Assembly (NCBI GenBank): GCA_019115125.1
Contig: DXEG01000036.1
Span: 1 to 64,000, forward strand
Direction: 5' to 3'
Length of the DNA: 64,000 nt
From: Candidatus Blautia faecipullorum
GTDB taxonomy: Bacteria > Bacillota > Clostridia > Lachnospirales > Lachnospiraceae
Part shown: one piece after another, positions 8,135-16,253 of the stretch
Layout of the letters: every line of letters starts with the position of its first letter
Position numbering within the stretch: the stretch's first letter is position 1
Translations under genes and position numbers: made by a program
The notes under the pieces: generated by a model
Databases searched by the model: none
What the model was told of the DNA's origin: nothing
What the model saw: the letters and a program-made list of their open reading frames with translations, nothing else

Positions 8135-8155
8135 TGTCTGGCGCGCAAAGCGTGC
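8132..8155. repeat. 24-bp dispersed sequence, copy 2
   Basis: CTGTGTCTGGCGCGCAAAG followed by CGTGC matches 247-270 at 22 of 24 positions. Both copies are intergenic. The number of further genomic copies is unknown. Confidence 0.4.
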
Positions 8156-8407
8156 CTGCGCGCTCTGTCCGGCGGAGCGAATTAAATGGAAATGGATTTT
8201 GCAGCAGCTTACGCAAGGGGGGAACTGCGGCCCTGCTGTGATTTTCTTGAGAGAAAGATGTGATTGAGGTTTACTGGATAAGGAATCTGTAATATACTTA
8301 TAGAAACCGGAGCCGCCTGCGGGCGCGGGCCTGGCTCCGGTGAAAATATAAGCGTTGGTCTGCGGCGGCAGGAGCCGTATATCCGCGCGGAAGAAAGGAA
8401 ACAAAAT

Positions 8408-9313
8408 ATGAGTATTGTGGAATTCATAAAAACTGTGTTCCTGGGAATTGTAGAGGGGATCACCGAATGGCTTCCCATCAGCAGTACCGGACATATGATC
8501 CTGGTAGATGAATTTATCAGGCTGGATGTTACGCCGGAATTTAAGGAGTTTTTCCTTGTGGTGATCCAGCTTGGCGCGATTCTGGCGGTGGTCGTTCTTT
8601 ACTGGAGCAAGCTGTGGCCTTTTTACATCCGGGAGATACCAAAGAAAAAGATGAGAGCTATCAATTCCCAGTCTCCGGCGGTCCGCTGGCTTTTGATTTT
8701 TGTGGAGCGTTTCTGCGACAAGGAAAAATGGGTGCTCTGGTTCAAAATTCTGGTAGCCTGTATCCCCACGATCGTGATCGCCCTGCCCTTTAACGACGTG
8801 ATCGAGGCGAAGTTTAATAATTATGTGGTGGTGGCTGTGGCGCTGATCGTTTATGGCGTGATCTTCATCATTGTGGAAAATTACAACAAAAAACGCCGCC
8901 CGGCATGTACCTCTCTGGCGGATATGAGCTTCAGGACGGCGTTTCTCATCGGTATTTTTCAGGTGCTGTCTGTGATTCCGGGAACTTCCCGTTCGGGGTC
9001 TACGATCATCGGAGGGATCCTGGTGGGCACCAGCCGTACGGTGGCCGCGGAATTCACCTTTTTTCTGGCTATACCGGTCATGTTCGGCGCCAGCCTTCTG
9101 AAGCTTGTAAAATTCGGGCTGACATTCACAGGGGCTGAGATCGCCATACTGGCGACGGGGGTCGTGGTAGCTTTTGTAGTGTCCATCGTGGCGATCAAGT
9201 TTTTGATGGGCTACATCAAAAAGCATGATTTCAAGGCTTTTGGGTGGTACAGGATCGTGCTTGGAGTTTTGGTATTGGGATATTTCATCGGAAAAACAAT
9301 AATTGCGGCATAA
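8408..9313 (+). CDS. uppP: Undecaprenyl-diphosphatase (BacA type)
   Basis: A 301-residue integral membrane enzyme that dephosphorylates undecaprenyl pyrophosphate to recycle the lipid carrier of wall synthesis and gives bacitracin resistance. Two family motifs are clear: the Glu-rich [17 protein letters not shown] near the N terminus and [11 protein letters not shown] in the second half. Several hydrophobic helices follow. The start is preceded by GAAAGGAAACAAAAT. Length is slightly above the usual 270-280 residues because of an insert around residue 80. No operon partner is evident. Confidence 0.95.
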   Translation: MSIVEFIKTVFLGIVEGITEWLPISSTGHMILVDEFIRLDVTPEFKEFFLVVIQLGAILAVVVLYWSKLWPFYIREIPKKKMRAINSQSPAVRWLLIFVERFCDKEKWVLWFKILVACIPTIVIALPFNDVIEAKFNNYVVVAVALIVYGVIFIIVENYNKKRRPACTSLADMSFRTAFLIGIFQVLSVIPGTSRSGSTIIGGILVGTSRTVAAEFTFFLAIPVMFGASLLKLVKFGLTFTGAEIAILATGVVVAFVVSIVAIKFLMGYIKKHDFKAFGWYRIVLGVLVLGYFIGKTIIAA

Positions 9314-9378
9314 AAAAACGCTGAAAAATTTCGGACTGAAAATAGTACGGGGAAGAAAAAAGGAAGGAAGGTACGTTT

Positions 9379-10875
9379 ATGGGGCAGTACATTATGGCGA
9401 TGGATCAGGGAACTACAAGTTCCAGATGTATTCTTTTTGACAGGGCGGGAAATATCTGCAGTGTGGCGCAGAAGGAATTTGCGCAGTATTATCCTCACCC
9501 TGGATGGGTGGAGCATGACCCCCACGAGATCTGGTCGTCCCAGATGGCGGTAGCCATAGAAGCTATGGGGAAGATCGGAGCGGACGCGGAGGACATTGCC
9601 GCTATCGGGATTACCAATCAGAGAGAGACGACGATCGTCTGGGACAAAAGAACCGGAAATCCTGTCTATCCGGCAATCGTCTGGCAGTGCCGCCGCACCG
9701 CCGATATGATCGAGGAGCTGAAAAAGGACGGATTTGCGGATAAGATACAGGAAAAAACAGGTCTGGTACCGGACGCATATTTTTCCGCTACCAAGATCAG
9801 ATGGATCCTGGATCATGTACATGGCGCGCAGGAGGCGGCGGAAAGAGGCGAGCTTCTTTTCGGTACAGTAGACACATGGCTGATCTGGAAGCTTACCAAA
9901 GGGCAGGTCCATGTTACAGATTATACCAACGCGTCGCGTACAATGCTGTTTGACATTTATAAAAAACAGTGGGATAATGAAATCCTGGAAAGACTGCGGA
10001 TTCCTGCCGTTATGCTGCCGGAGGTGAAGCCCAGCAGCAGTGTCTACGGATATACCAATGAGAATCTGATAGGAGGAAGGATACCGATCTCAGGAGCCGC
10101 CGGAGATCAGCAGTCCGCGTTGTTCGGCCAGTGCTGCTTTGCTCCGGGAGACGTAAAAAATACATATGGGACAGGCTGCTTCCTTCTTATGCATACCGGA
10201 AACCGTCCGGTGCGCTCCGGCCACGGTCTTCTGACCACGATCGCGGTGAACCCGGACGGAACTCCGGGATACGCGCTGGAAGGAAGCGTGTTTGTGGCGG
10301 GGGCGGCGATCCAGTGGCTTCGTGATGAAGTGCAGATCCTCAATAGCGCCCCGGAATCAGAACGTTACTGCCTGTCGGTGCCCGATACCAACGGAGTCTA
10401 TGTAGTGCCTGCCTTTACAGGACTGGGAGCTCCCTATTGGGATCCGTACGCCAGGGGAGCGGTCCTGGGCCTGACCAGAGGAGCCGGAAAAGCCCATCTT
10501 ATCCGCGCTACGGTAGAGTCGCTGGCATATCAGGTGTCGGATGTGATCCATGCAATGGAAATGGATTCCGGTATGAAGCTCAACGCTCTCCGCGTGGACG
10601 GGGGAGCCAGCGCCAATAATTTTCTCATGCAGTTCCAGGCGGATCTGCTGAATGTTCAGGTGGTGCGCCCAAGCTGCATTGAAACTACCGCTCTGGGAGC
10701 GGCGTATCTTGCGGGACTGGCGGTGGGCTTCTGGAGAGATGCTGACGAGATCAGGAAAAACTGGCAGATGCAGAGGGCGTTTTCTCCGGAGATTACGGAG
10801 GGATACCGTCAAAAACTTCTTAAGGGCTGGCAGAGAGCAGTAAAATGTACCTTCGGCTGGGCCCGGGAGGAATGA
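9379..10875 (+). CDS. glpK: Glycerol kinase
   Basis: A 498-residue FGGY-family kinase forming glycerol 3-phosphate. The N-terminal ATP-binding motif is [16 protein letters not shown], followed by the glycerol-kinase signature [13 protein letters not shown] and a C-terminal [15 protein letters not shown] block. Length and motifs match true GlpK closely. The start at 9379 follows AAGGAAGG. It stands apart from glpF or glpD here, so it may be transcribed alone or with the downstream lipoprotein gene 28 bases away. A second glycerol-kinase-like protein occurs at 58156. Confidence 0.94.
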   Translation: MGQYIMAMDQGTTSSRCILFDRAGNICSVAQKEFAQYYPHPGWVEHDPHEIWSSQMAVAIEAMGKIGADAEDIAAIGITNQRETTIVWDKRTGNPVYPAIVWQCRRTADMIEELKKDGFADKIQEKTGLVPDAYFSATKIRWILDHVHGAQEAAERGELLFGTVDTWLIWKLTKGQVHVTDYTNASRTMLFDIYKKQWDNEILERLRIPAVMLPEVKPSSSVYGYTNENLIGGRIPISGAAGDQQSALFGQCCFAPGDVKNTYGTGCFLLMHTGNRPVRSGHGLLTTIAVNPDGTPGYALEGSVFVAGAAIQWLRDEVQILNSAPESERYCLSVPDTNGVYVVPAFTGLGAPYWDPYARGAVLGLTRGAGKAHLIRATVESLAYQVSDVIHAMEMDSGMKLNALRVDGGASANNFLMQFQADLLNVQVVRPSCIETTALGAAYLAGLAVGFWRDADEIRKNWQMQRAFSPEITEGYRQKLLKGWQRAVKCTFGWAREE

Positions 10876-10903
10876 ACGGCTAAGTTTTCAGAAAGGAATG
10901 TGA

Positions 10904-11869
10904 GTGGAAATGAAAAAATCAAGAATACTTATGATAGCGGCCGGTACAGCTATGGCTATGGCTTTTGCCGGATGCGGCACAGAGAAAAAAGCGGCGGAGG
11001 TTACGCCGACACCTGCGCCTACAGCGACGCCGACGGCAGCGCCGGCGACGGTTACGCCTGCGCCTACAGCGACTCCTGCCCCCCGCGTGATCGGCGTGAA
11101 AACGTCGCAATCTAAATTTATTTATCTTACTAACAGCCTTGGTACTGACCTGAGGGAAATCTATTTAAAGACCGCGGGAACAGAAGACTGGGGAAAGAAT
11201 CTGATTCCGTCGGAGTCTATTGTGCAGGATGCCGAGCAGGTTCAGATGTATTATACCTCGGACTCTTCGTCGGCGGATTCCGCCGGAGACGCAGACGGAA
11301 GCGGCAGCTCATCAGACTCTGCTCTTTATGATATGAAGATCGTTACGGCTGACGGCAATACATATGAGATTTACAGCGTAGAGACGGAAGATATGGAAAA
11401 GGCTTCCCTGACTCTGGATGAAGAAAGCGGAGTGGCATATCTCAGGTATATGAGCCTGTCAGCGAAGAGTGAGAAGGATACCCGGGAAAATTCTCAGCAG
11501 ACGGGATATGGAGACGACGACTCAGACGACTATTATGAGGATTCCTCCGACAGTGATTCTGACGATTATTACTATGACGATTCCTCTGACGACTATTATT
11601 ATGACGATTCTTCTGATGATACAGACGATGGAAGCTATGATGATACAGACGACGGAAGTTATGACGATTCGTATGACGGAAGCTACGACGATTCGGACGA
11701 TGGAAGCTATGACGATTCGTATGACGGAAGCTACGACGACTCAGACGACGGAAGCTATGATGATTATTATGACTCGGACGACGGATATGTAGATGCCGGG
11801 GGAGACGGCGATTATGACGGCGGCGCCGATTATATGGAGGACGACGATATTCCCTGGGATTATGAATAA
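10904..11869 (+). CDS. Acidic, repeat-rich lipoprotein of unknown function
   Basis: A 321-residue protein with a lipoprotein signal peptide ending AMAFAGC, then a Pro/Thr/Ala linker (about residues 30-60), a compact region (about 65-205) with alternating structure, and a long C-terminal tail made almost only of Asp, Ser, Tyr and Gly in DDGSYDDSYDGSYDD repeats. It should be tethered to the outer face of the membrane, with the tail possibly binding cations. The GTG at 10904 has a good AAAGGA six bases upstream; an ATG at 10910 is an alternative. A terminator follows. No specific function is recognised. Confidence 0.78.
   Translation: MEMKKSRILMIAAGTAMAMAFAGCGTEKKAAEVTPTPAPTATPTAAPATVTPAPTATPAPRVIGVKTSQSKFIYLTNSLGTDLREIYLKTAGTEDWGKNLIPSESIVQDAEQVQMYYTSDSSSADSAGDADGSGSSSDSALYDMKIVTADGNTYEIYSVETEDMEKASLTLDEESGVAYLRYMSLSAKSEKDTRENSQQTGYGDDDSDDYYEDSSDSDSDDYYYDDSSDDYYYDDSSDDTDDGSYDDTDDGSYDDSYDGSYDDSDDGSYDDSYDGSYDDSDDGSYDDYYDSDDGYVDAGGDGDYDGGADYMEDDDIPWDYE
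11654..11749 (+). repeat. Two tandem 48-bp repeats in the lipoprotein gene
   Basis: Units 11654-11701 and 11702-11749 are nearly identical and each encodes 16 residues of the GSYDDSYDGSYDDSDD type. Degenerate partial units lie on both sides. In-frame units of this kind can change copy number without breaking the frame. Confidence 0.75.
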
Positions 11870-11946
11870 AGTATGAGAGCTGCGGACGCCGGTCCGGAAG
11901 GATTATAGCTGAGACAGACGCGGATTTTCAAACTAAATAAAAAAGG

Positions 11947-11988
11947 AAAGGCTGCTCCGGCGGAAGATGATTCCCCGGGGCAGCTTTT
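11947..11988 (+). terminator. Terminator after the acidic lipoprotein gene
   Basis: AAAGGCTGC and GCAGCTTTT arms with CCGG/CCGG inside form a long GC-rich stem ending in TTTT. It lies between the lipoprotein gene and the convergent regulator gene, and could serve both. Confidence 0.75.
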
Positions 11989-12029
11989 ACTGTACAACAT
12001 CCGGATGTCCGATCCGGCGCCGTATGTTT

Positions 12030-12956
12030 TCAAAGATATAACAGATGTCCTGTCCGGCTTGTGTCACAGCCGCTTTGATTGTGCAGGCTGGTACGGAATT
12101 CGTCGGAGCGGATAATGTCTGTCAGCGCGGAAAATCCCGGCTTGTCCATGGAAGCCTTCTCCATCACGAGAAACATGGGGAGCTTGACCAGAGGAAGAAA
12201 GTCCAGATCTCCGGACTGAAGAGCGACGGCCTCTTCTCCGAGGGCAGTGTCCGCCCGGCCGCAGATTACGGCGTCCGCAGTGGAAAGATCAGATACAAGC
12301 TCCCTGCCGTAGCCGCTGACAGATTCCGGCGTGATGCCGGATTTTTTCAGGCTTTCATCCAGAAAGATCCGGCAGGTGCTTCCTTTTTCCCTGTTTGCCA
12401 GTGTGATCCCCGGGCGGGTGAGATCCTGGATGGACACCAGATCTTTGGGGTTCCCTTTTGGAATATAAAAACCAAGATTATATTCGTAAAGGCAGAGCGC
12501 CGCCAGTGAAACGCCGGGAACAAAGGCCGGGATCTGCTCCGGTAAAAGGGCGGCCGTGGCCGCGTGTACTTTTTTGAAGTACAGAGAATAGAGGCCGTTG
12601 TATGTGTTCTGGTGTGAATGAAGCACCGGAAGCCCTTCGGGATGTATGGTCATCTGATTGATCAGTAGTTCCAGGGCTGGAGAAGCCTGACCGCTGATGA
12701 TGAGACCGTTGGAGTGAAGCAGGTAATCCCGCTTCAGGAGGGAGCTTTCAGGCTGAAAATCAGAAAACCGCGCCGGGCCCTCCCCGGACGGAGCATCGTT
12801 CACCTTCAGGTAACGGTTGAGCTGTTCCTCGCTGATCCGGAGCTGCTTTCCAATCTTTGAGGATTCCAGCTCACCCCGTTTGATCAGCTCGTAAACGGTT
12901 GTTTTTTTTATTTTCAGTCTGTCCGCTACCTCCTGGGCGGTGAACAGCTTATTCAT
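12030..12956 (-). CDS. Molybdate-type one-component regulator: excisionase-like HTH plus binding-protein domain
   Basis: A 308-residue protein. Residues 1-52 are a MerR/excisionase-type helix-turn-helix, with TAQEVADRLKIKKTTVYELI. Residues from about 85 to 300 resemble a PBP_like_2 ligand domain related to ModA. Proteins of this build sit beside molybdate or tungstate uptake genes and are thought to sense oxyanion or cofactor status. It overlaps the upstream Mop gene by eight bases, so the two are co-expressed, and both are divergent from modABC. Regulation of modABC is inferred from this layout. Confidence 0.82.
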   Translation of the reverse strand: MNKLFTAQEVADRLKIKKTTVYELIKRGELESSKIGKQLRISEEQLNRYLKVNDAPSGEGPARFSDFQPESSLLKRDYLLHSNGLIISGQASPALELLINQMTIHPEGLPVLHSHQNTYNGLYSLYFKKVHAATAALLPEQIPAFVPGVSLAALCLYEYNLGFYIPKGNPKDLVSIQDLTRPGITLANREKGSTCRIFLDESLKKSGITPESVSGYGRELVSDLSTADAVICGRADTALGEEAVALQSGDLDFLPLVKLPMFLVMEKASMDKPGFSALTDIIRSDEFRTSLHNQSGCDTSRTGHLLYL

Positions 12957-13161
12957 CGATTCCTACCATAACACTGGTGGCTTTGATTACCGCGTAGGCG
13001 TCGGAGCCCACCTCCAGTCCCAGCTCCTCCACTGCCGCGCAGGAGATCGTTGCTACGATGATATTTCCTCCGCCGATATCCAGAGTGACGATAGAGTTTA
13101 CCGCTCCTTTGTTGATGTTGATGACTTTGCCTTTTAACTGATTGCGTGCGCTTAATTTCAT
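12949..13161 (-). CDS. Mop/TOBE-family molybdate-binding protein (molbindin)
   Basis: A 70-residue single TOBE domain beginning MKLSARNQLKGKV, with NINKGAVNSIVTLDIGGG and the AVIKATSVMVGID end typical of Mop proteins. Molbindins bind molybdate or tungstate as oligomers and buffer it in the cytoplasm. The start follows an AAAAGGAG site. It is the first gene of a two-gene operon with the HTH regulator. Confidence 0.92.
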   Translation of the reverse strand: MKLSARNQLKGKVININKGAVNSIVTLDIGGGNIIVATISCAAVEELGLEVGSDAYAVIKATSVMVGIDE

Positions 13162-13400
13162 ATTTTTTCTCCTTTTCTTTTTGAGTTATTCCTGCAGGCA
13201 ATAGCCGGCATATCTATTTGGCTGCTGCCGCGGGGACTGAATACCGGATACCTGTATCTTTGCAGTTTGATACCTCTCGCCGGAGACGATTCTAAATGGG
13301 GTGGTTTCCGCTGTGGCTTAAACATAATGTAATCTGTAACGTTGTCTGCAAATTTCAGTATCAGCTTATACTGTGTTAAATATAGCATAGGACAAATAAA

Positions 13401-13429
13401 TTGACAAGGCAGGCAATATGGGCTAAAAT
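13401..13429 (+). promoter_or_regulatory. modA promoter
   Basis: Perfect TTGACA (13401-13406), 17 bases, then TAAAAT (13424-13429). The -10 box lies inside the first of the two 15-bp direct repeats, so a protein bound there would block polymerase. Confidence 0.8.
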
Positions 13430-13457
13430 AAATAAAACACAACTAAAATAAATAAAA
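13423..13457 (+). repeat. Two 15-bp direct repeats over the modA promoter
   Basis: CTAAAATAAATAAAA occurs at 13423-13437 and 13443-13457, 20 bases apart, close to two helical turns. A weaker third copy (GAATAAAACTAATAAAA) follows. This spacing fits two repressor dimers on one face of the DNA. Confidence 0.55.
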
Positions 13458-13489
13458 ATGAATAAAACTAATAAAAAAGGAGAATGGTT

Positions 13490-14425
13490 ATGAAGAAAAA
13501 AATTGTGACAGTTCTTATGGCGGGAATGATGGCGGCCAGTCTGACAGCCGGCAGCGTACAGGCGGCAGAGGAGCCCAGCGGGGAGCTTTATGTATTTATC
13601 GCGGCCAGCCTCAGCAATGCGATGGAGGAGATCCAGCAGAATTTTAATGAGGAGTACCCGGATGTGGAGATCCTCTATAACGCGGACAGCTCAGGCACTC
13701 TTCAGACCCAGATTGAGGAAGGCTCCAGATGCGATATTTTCTTCTCGGCGGCAACGAAGCAGATGGATGAGCTGGTGGCAGAGGGCCTGGCAAAAGAGGA
13801 CTCTGTAGTAGATCTTCTGGAAAATAAAGTGGTTCTCATCAAACCAATGGACGGAGAGACAAAGGTTACAGGCTTTGAGAACATTACAGACGCCGCGAAC
13901 ATCGCTCTGGCTGGAGAGGACGTCCCGGTAGGACAGTATGCCCGCGAGATTTTCAGCAATATGGGAATCATGGAAGACGTTGAGGCTATGGAGATCAACG
14001 AGGGCAAGAACGTAACAGAGGTTCTGGCAGCAGTCAGCGAGGGCAGCAACGAGGTAGGCGTGGTATATGCCACAGACGCTGCTTCCGTGGCGGACCAGGT
14101 GGAGATCCTCGCGGAAGCTCCGGCAGACGCGCTGAAGACTCCGGTCCTCTACCCGGTAGGCCTGACAGAAGACGCGGAGGCATCCGAAGCAGAAGCAGCC
14201 GCGGCGGATGTATTCCTGGAGTATCTGCAGTCTGACGAGGCGATGAGCGTGTTTGAGGAATACGGCTTTGCTCCTTATACAGCAGATGACGCTGCGGCAG
14301 AGGATGACGCTGAAGAAGAGACCGAAGCTGAGGAAGAAACTGAAGCGGAAGAAACAGAGACAGACGCTGCGGAAAGCACAGAGGAGGCGGCAGCCGGGGA
14401 AGAAGCGGAAGCTGAGGCCGAATAA
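13490..14425 (+). CDS. modA: Molybdate ABC transporter substrate-binding protein
   Basis: A 311-residue exported protein that captures molybdate or tungstate for ModBC. The signal peptide ends near SVQAAEE, and the mature part opens with LYVFIAASLSNAMEEI, the ModA anion-binding start. There is no lipobox cysteine, unusual for a Gram-positive binding protein. From about residue 262 it ends in a 50-residue tail of Glu, Ala, Thr and Asp absent from typical ModA. The ATG at 13490 is chosen because AAGGAG lies seven bases away; an ATG at 13484 is too close. It is followed by modB with a one-base overlap. Confidence 0.93.
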   Translation: MKKKIVTVLMAGMMAASLTAGSVQAAEEPSGELYVFIAASLSNAMEEIQQNFNEEYPDVEILYNADSSGTLQTQIEEGSRCDIFFSAATKQMDELVAEGLAKEDSVVDLLENKVVLIKPMDGETKVTGFENITDAANIALAGEDVPVGQYAREIFSNMGIMEDVEAMEINEGKNVTEVLAAVSEGSNEVGVVYATDAASVADQVEILAEAPADALKTPVLYPVGLTEDAEASEAEAAAADVFLEYLQSDEAMSVFEEYGFAPYTADDAAAEDDAEEETEAEEETEAEETETDAAESTEEAAAGEEAEAEAE

Positions 14426-15120
14426 TGATGGAATTTCTTCGGGAGATCAACTGGTCGCCATTATGGATCTCGCTGAAAACAGGAGCGGTGGCGACCGCTA
14501 TTGCTTTTTTTCTGGGTGTTTTCTGTGCCAGGAAGATCATGAAGCTCCGTCCCGGATCCCGTGCGGTTCTGGACGGGATCCTGACGATGCCGCTGGTGCT
14601 GCCTCCCACAGTGGCGGGATTTCTTCTGCTGATGCTTTTCAGTCTCAGAAGACCCCTGGGCTCCTTCCTTCTTGAGAATTTTGATTTTAAGATCGTACAG
14701 ACCTGGAAGGGATGTATTGTGGCGGCTGCGGTGATCGCTTTTCCGCTGATGTACCGGAACGCGAGAGCTGCTTTTGAGCAGGTGGATGTAAATCTGATCT
14801 ATGCCGGTCAGACTCTGGGGATGAGCGAGGCCAGGATATTCTGGAAGGTGATCGTTCCCACGGCGGCACCGGGGATCGCTTCCGGCACTGTGCTTGCCTT
14901 TGCCAGAGCCATTGGAGAATACGGAGCGACTTCCATGCTGGCGGGGAATATCCTTGGAAAGACCAGAACGGTCTCTGTAGCTATAGCGGCGGAGACTGCG
15001 GCCGGAAATTATGATGTGGCTGCGTTTTGGGTTGTGGTGATCATTTTGATTTCCTTTATTATCGTAACCCTGATCAATATTGTTTCCGGACGTGGAATGA
15101 GCAGCAGAAGGTGGATCTGA
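14425..15120 (+). CDS. modB: Molybdate ABC transporter permease
   Basis: A 231-residue inner-membrane permease with about five or six hydrophobic helices. The EAA-type loop is visible as QTLGMSEARIFWKVIVPTA, followed by GEYGATSMLAGNI, both typical of ModB. The start codon overlaps the modA stop (TAATG), and its own stop overlaps the modC start (TGATG), so the three genes are translationally coupled. Confidence 0.95.
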   Translation: MMEFLREINWSPLWISLKTGAVATAIAFFLGVFCARKIMKLRPGSRAVLDGILTMPLVLPPTVAGFLLLMLFSLRRPLGSFLLENFDFKIVQTWKGCIVAAAVIAFPLMYRNARAAFEQVDVNLIYAGQTLGMSEARIFWKVIVPTAAPGIASGTVLAFARAIGEYGATSMLAGNILGKTRTVSVAIAAETAAGNYDVAAFWVVVIILISFIIVTLINIVSGRGMSSRRWI

Positions 15121-16166
15121 TGGCAATTAGTATTGATATCGAAAAAAAACTGAAGGGTTTTACCCTGAAAACCAAATTTGAGAGCCAGACGGCCTCCGTG
15201 GGGATCCTCGGCGCGTCGGGAAGCGGCAAGAGCATGACTCTTCGGTGCATTGCCGGAATTGAGAAGCCGGACAGAGGGCGGATCGTTATTAACGGAAAAA
15301 CAGTTTTTGATTCAGAGAAAAAGATCAATCTCAGGCCCCAGGAGAGAAGAGTGGGATATCTTTTTCAGAATTATGCGCTTTTTCCTGCCATGACGGTGAA
15401 GGATAACATAAGCTGCGGTTTTCGGGCGGACAAAAGCTGCCGGGAGGAAAGAGTACGGGATTTTATGAAGCGTTACCAGCTTGAGGGACTGGAAAGCCGT
15501 TATCCCGCCCAGCTTTCCGGAGGACAGCAGCAGCGGGTGGCCCTTGCCCGGATGATGATCGGAGAGCCGGAGGCGATTCTTCTGGACGAACCTTTCTCTG
15601 CTCTCGACGGATATCTGAAGGATGTTCTGCAGAAGGATATGCAGGAGTTTTTGAAGGAATATCCGGGAGATATGCTGATGGTGACCCACAGCCGGGACGA
15701 GGCCTTTCGTTTCTGCCGGGAGCTGATGCTCCTGAAAGACGGAAAAACATTGACCTTCGGAGAGACCAGAGGGCTTTTTGAGCAGCCGGGGCTTTTGGAA
15801 GCCGCGAAGCTGACAGGCTGCAAAAATCATTCCAGGATCGAGCGGCTGGGCGATCATGATGTGTTTGCTCTGGACTGGGGAGTCTCTCTCAAAACAAAAT
15901 GCAGGGTAGAGCCGGATATGACCCATATCGCCATTCGGGGGCACTGGATCAGGGGCGCGGAGGAGGAGGGAATGAATTGTATTCCCTTTGAAGCCGCGGA
16001 ATATGTGGAAACTACCTTTGAGCATCAGTATCTGGTGAAAAGCCCGGAGAACGGGGAGTCGGTGCTCTGGTGGATGAGGCCTAAGGCGGGATTTCGGGAG
16101 GATCCGGGCAAGAACCTGCCCAGGTATCTCTACCTGCCTCCGGAGCATCTGATGCTGCTGAAATAA
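15120..16166 (+). CDS. modC: Molybdate ABC transporter ATP-binding protein
   Basis: A 348-residue ABC ATPase. The Walker A motif is GASGSGKS, the signature [14 protein letters not shown] and Walker [12 protein letters not shown]. The C-terminal third (about 250-348) resembles a TOBE-type oxyanion domain. The frame is open upstream to 15027, but that part is inside modB in another frame, so the ATG overlapping the modB stop is chosen. It ends the mod operon before a strong terminator. Confidence 0.94.
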   Translation: MAISIDIEKKLKGFTLKTKFESQTASVGILGASGSGKSMTLRCIAGIEKPDRGRIVINGKTVFDSEKKINLRPQERRVGYLFQNYALFPAMTVKDNISCGFRADKSCREERVRDFMKRYQLEGLESRYPAQLSGGQQQRVALARMMIGEPEAILLDEPFSALDGYLKDVLQKDMQEFLKEYPGDMLMVTHSRDEAFRFCRELMLLKDGKTLTFGETRGLFEQPGLLEAAKLTGCKNHSRIERLGDHDVFALDWGVSLKTKCRVEPDMTHIAIRGHWIRGAEEEGMNCIPFEAAEYVETTFEHQYLVKSPENGESVLWWMRPKAGFREDPGKNLPRYLYLPPEHLMLLK

Positions 16167-16191
16167 AATTGAAATAGTTGAAAAGTGAGAG

Positions 16192-16249
16192 AAAAAAGCA
16201 GTTCCATACCAGCGGAAATGTGATCCGCGGGCAGGTGAACTGCTTTTTT
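16192..16249. terminator. Bidirectional terminator between modC and the convergent regulator
   Basis: AAAAAAGCAGTTC and GAACTGCTTTTTT pair across an inner GCGGA/TCCGC stem. A-run and T-run flank the stem, so it works on both strands. Confidence 0.88.
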
Positions 16250-16253
16250 ATTT

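Larger units (their letters stand above)
8045..8407. other. Intergenic region between carB and uppP
   Basis: No gene is supported. It holds a 12-bp perfect hairpin (8096-8107 with 8123-8134), which probably ends the carAB transcript although no U-run follows. It also has the second copy of a 24-bp dispersed sequence (8132-8155) and a second GC-rich hairpin at about 8307-8341. TTTACT with TATACT 17 bases downstream, at about 8270-8300, is a possible uppP promoter. Confidence 0.55.
13162..13489. promoter_or_regulatory. Divergent control region between mop and modA
   Basis: The 328-base region carries the modA promoter (13401-13429), a dyad GCTTATA/TATAGC (13364-13386) 14 bases upstream of its -35 box, and two 15-bp direct repeats (13423-13437 and 13443-13457). 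On the minus strand, TTGCAG with ATTATG 17 bases on is a possible mop promoter. The mop leader of about 150 bases can fold into a GGCA/TGCC stem near its end, but no known riboswitch is recognised. Confidence 0.6.

Noticed and set aside
6515-9226. A 903-codon minus-strand open frame over carB and uppP
   Set aside because: It lies opposite two clear genes, its product is rich in His, Arg and Asp with no domain, and it arises from codon bias of the real strand.
11469-11792. Met/Thr-rich frame within the acidic lipoprotein gene
   Set aside because: It is the shifted reading of the tandem repeat and has no start signals.
13162-13320. Possible molybdenum-cofactor riboswitch in the mop leader
   Set aside because: Some pairing is possible, but I could not match the conserved core of the Moco motif. 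A covariance-model search would decide.
14253-14675. Plus-strand frame across the modA/modB junction
   Set aside because: It is a shadow of the Glu/Ala-rich tail in another frame, overlapping two real genes.
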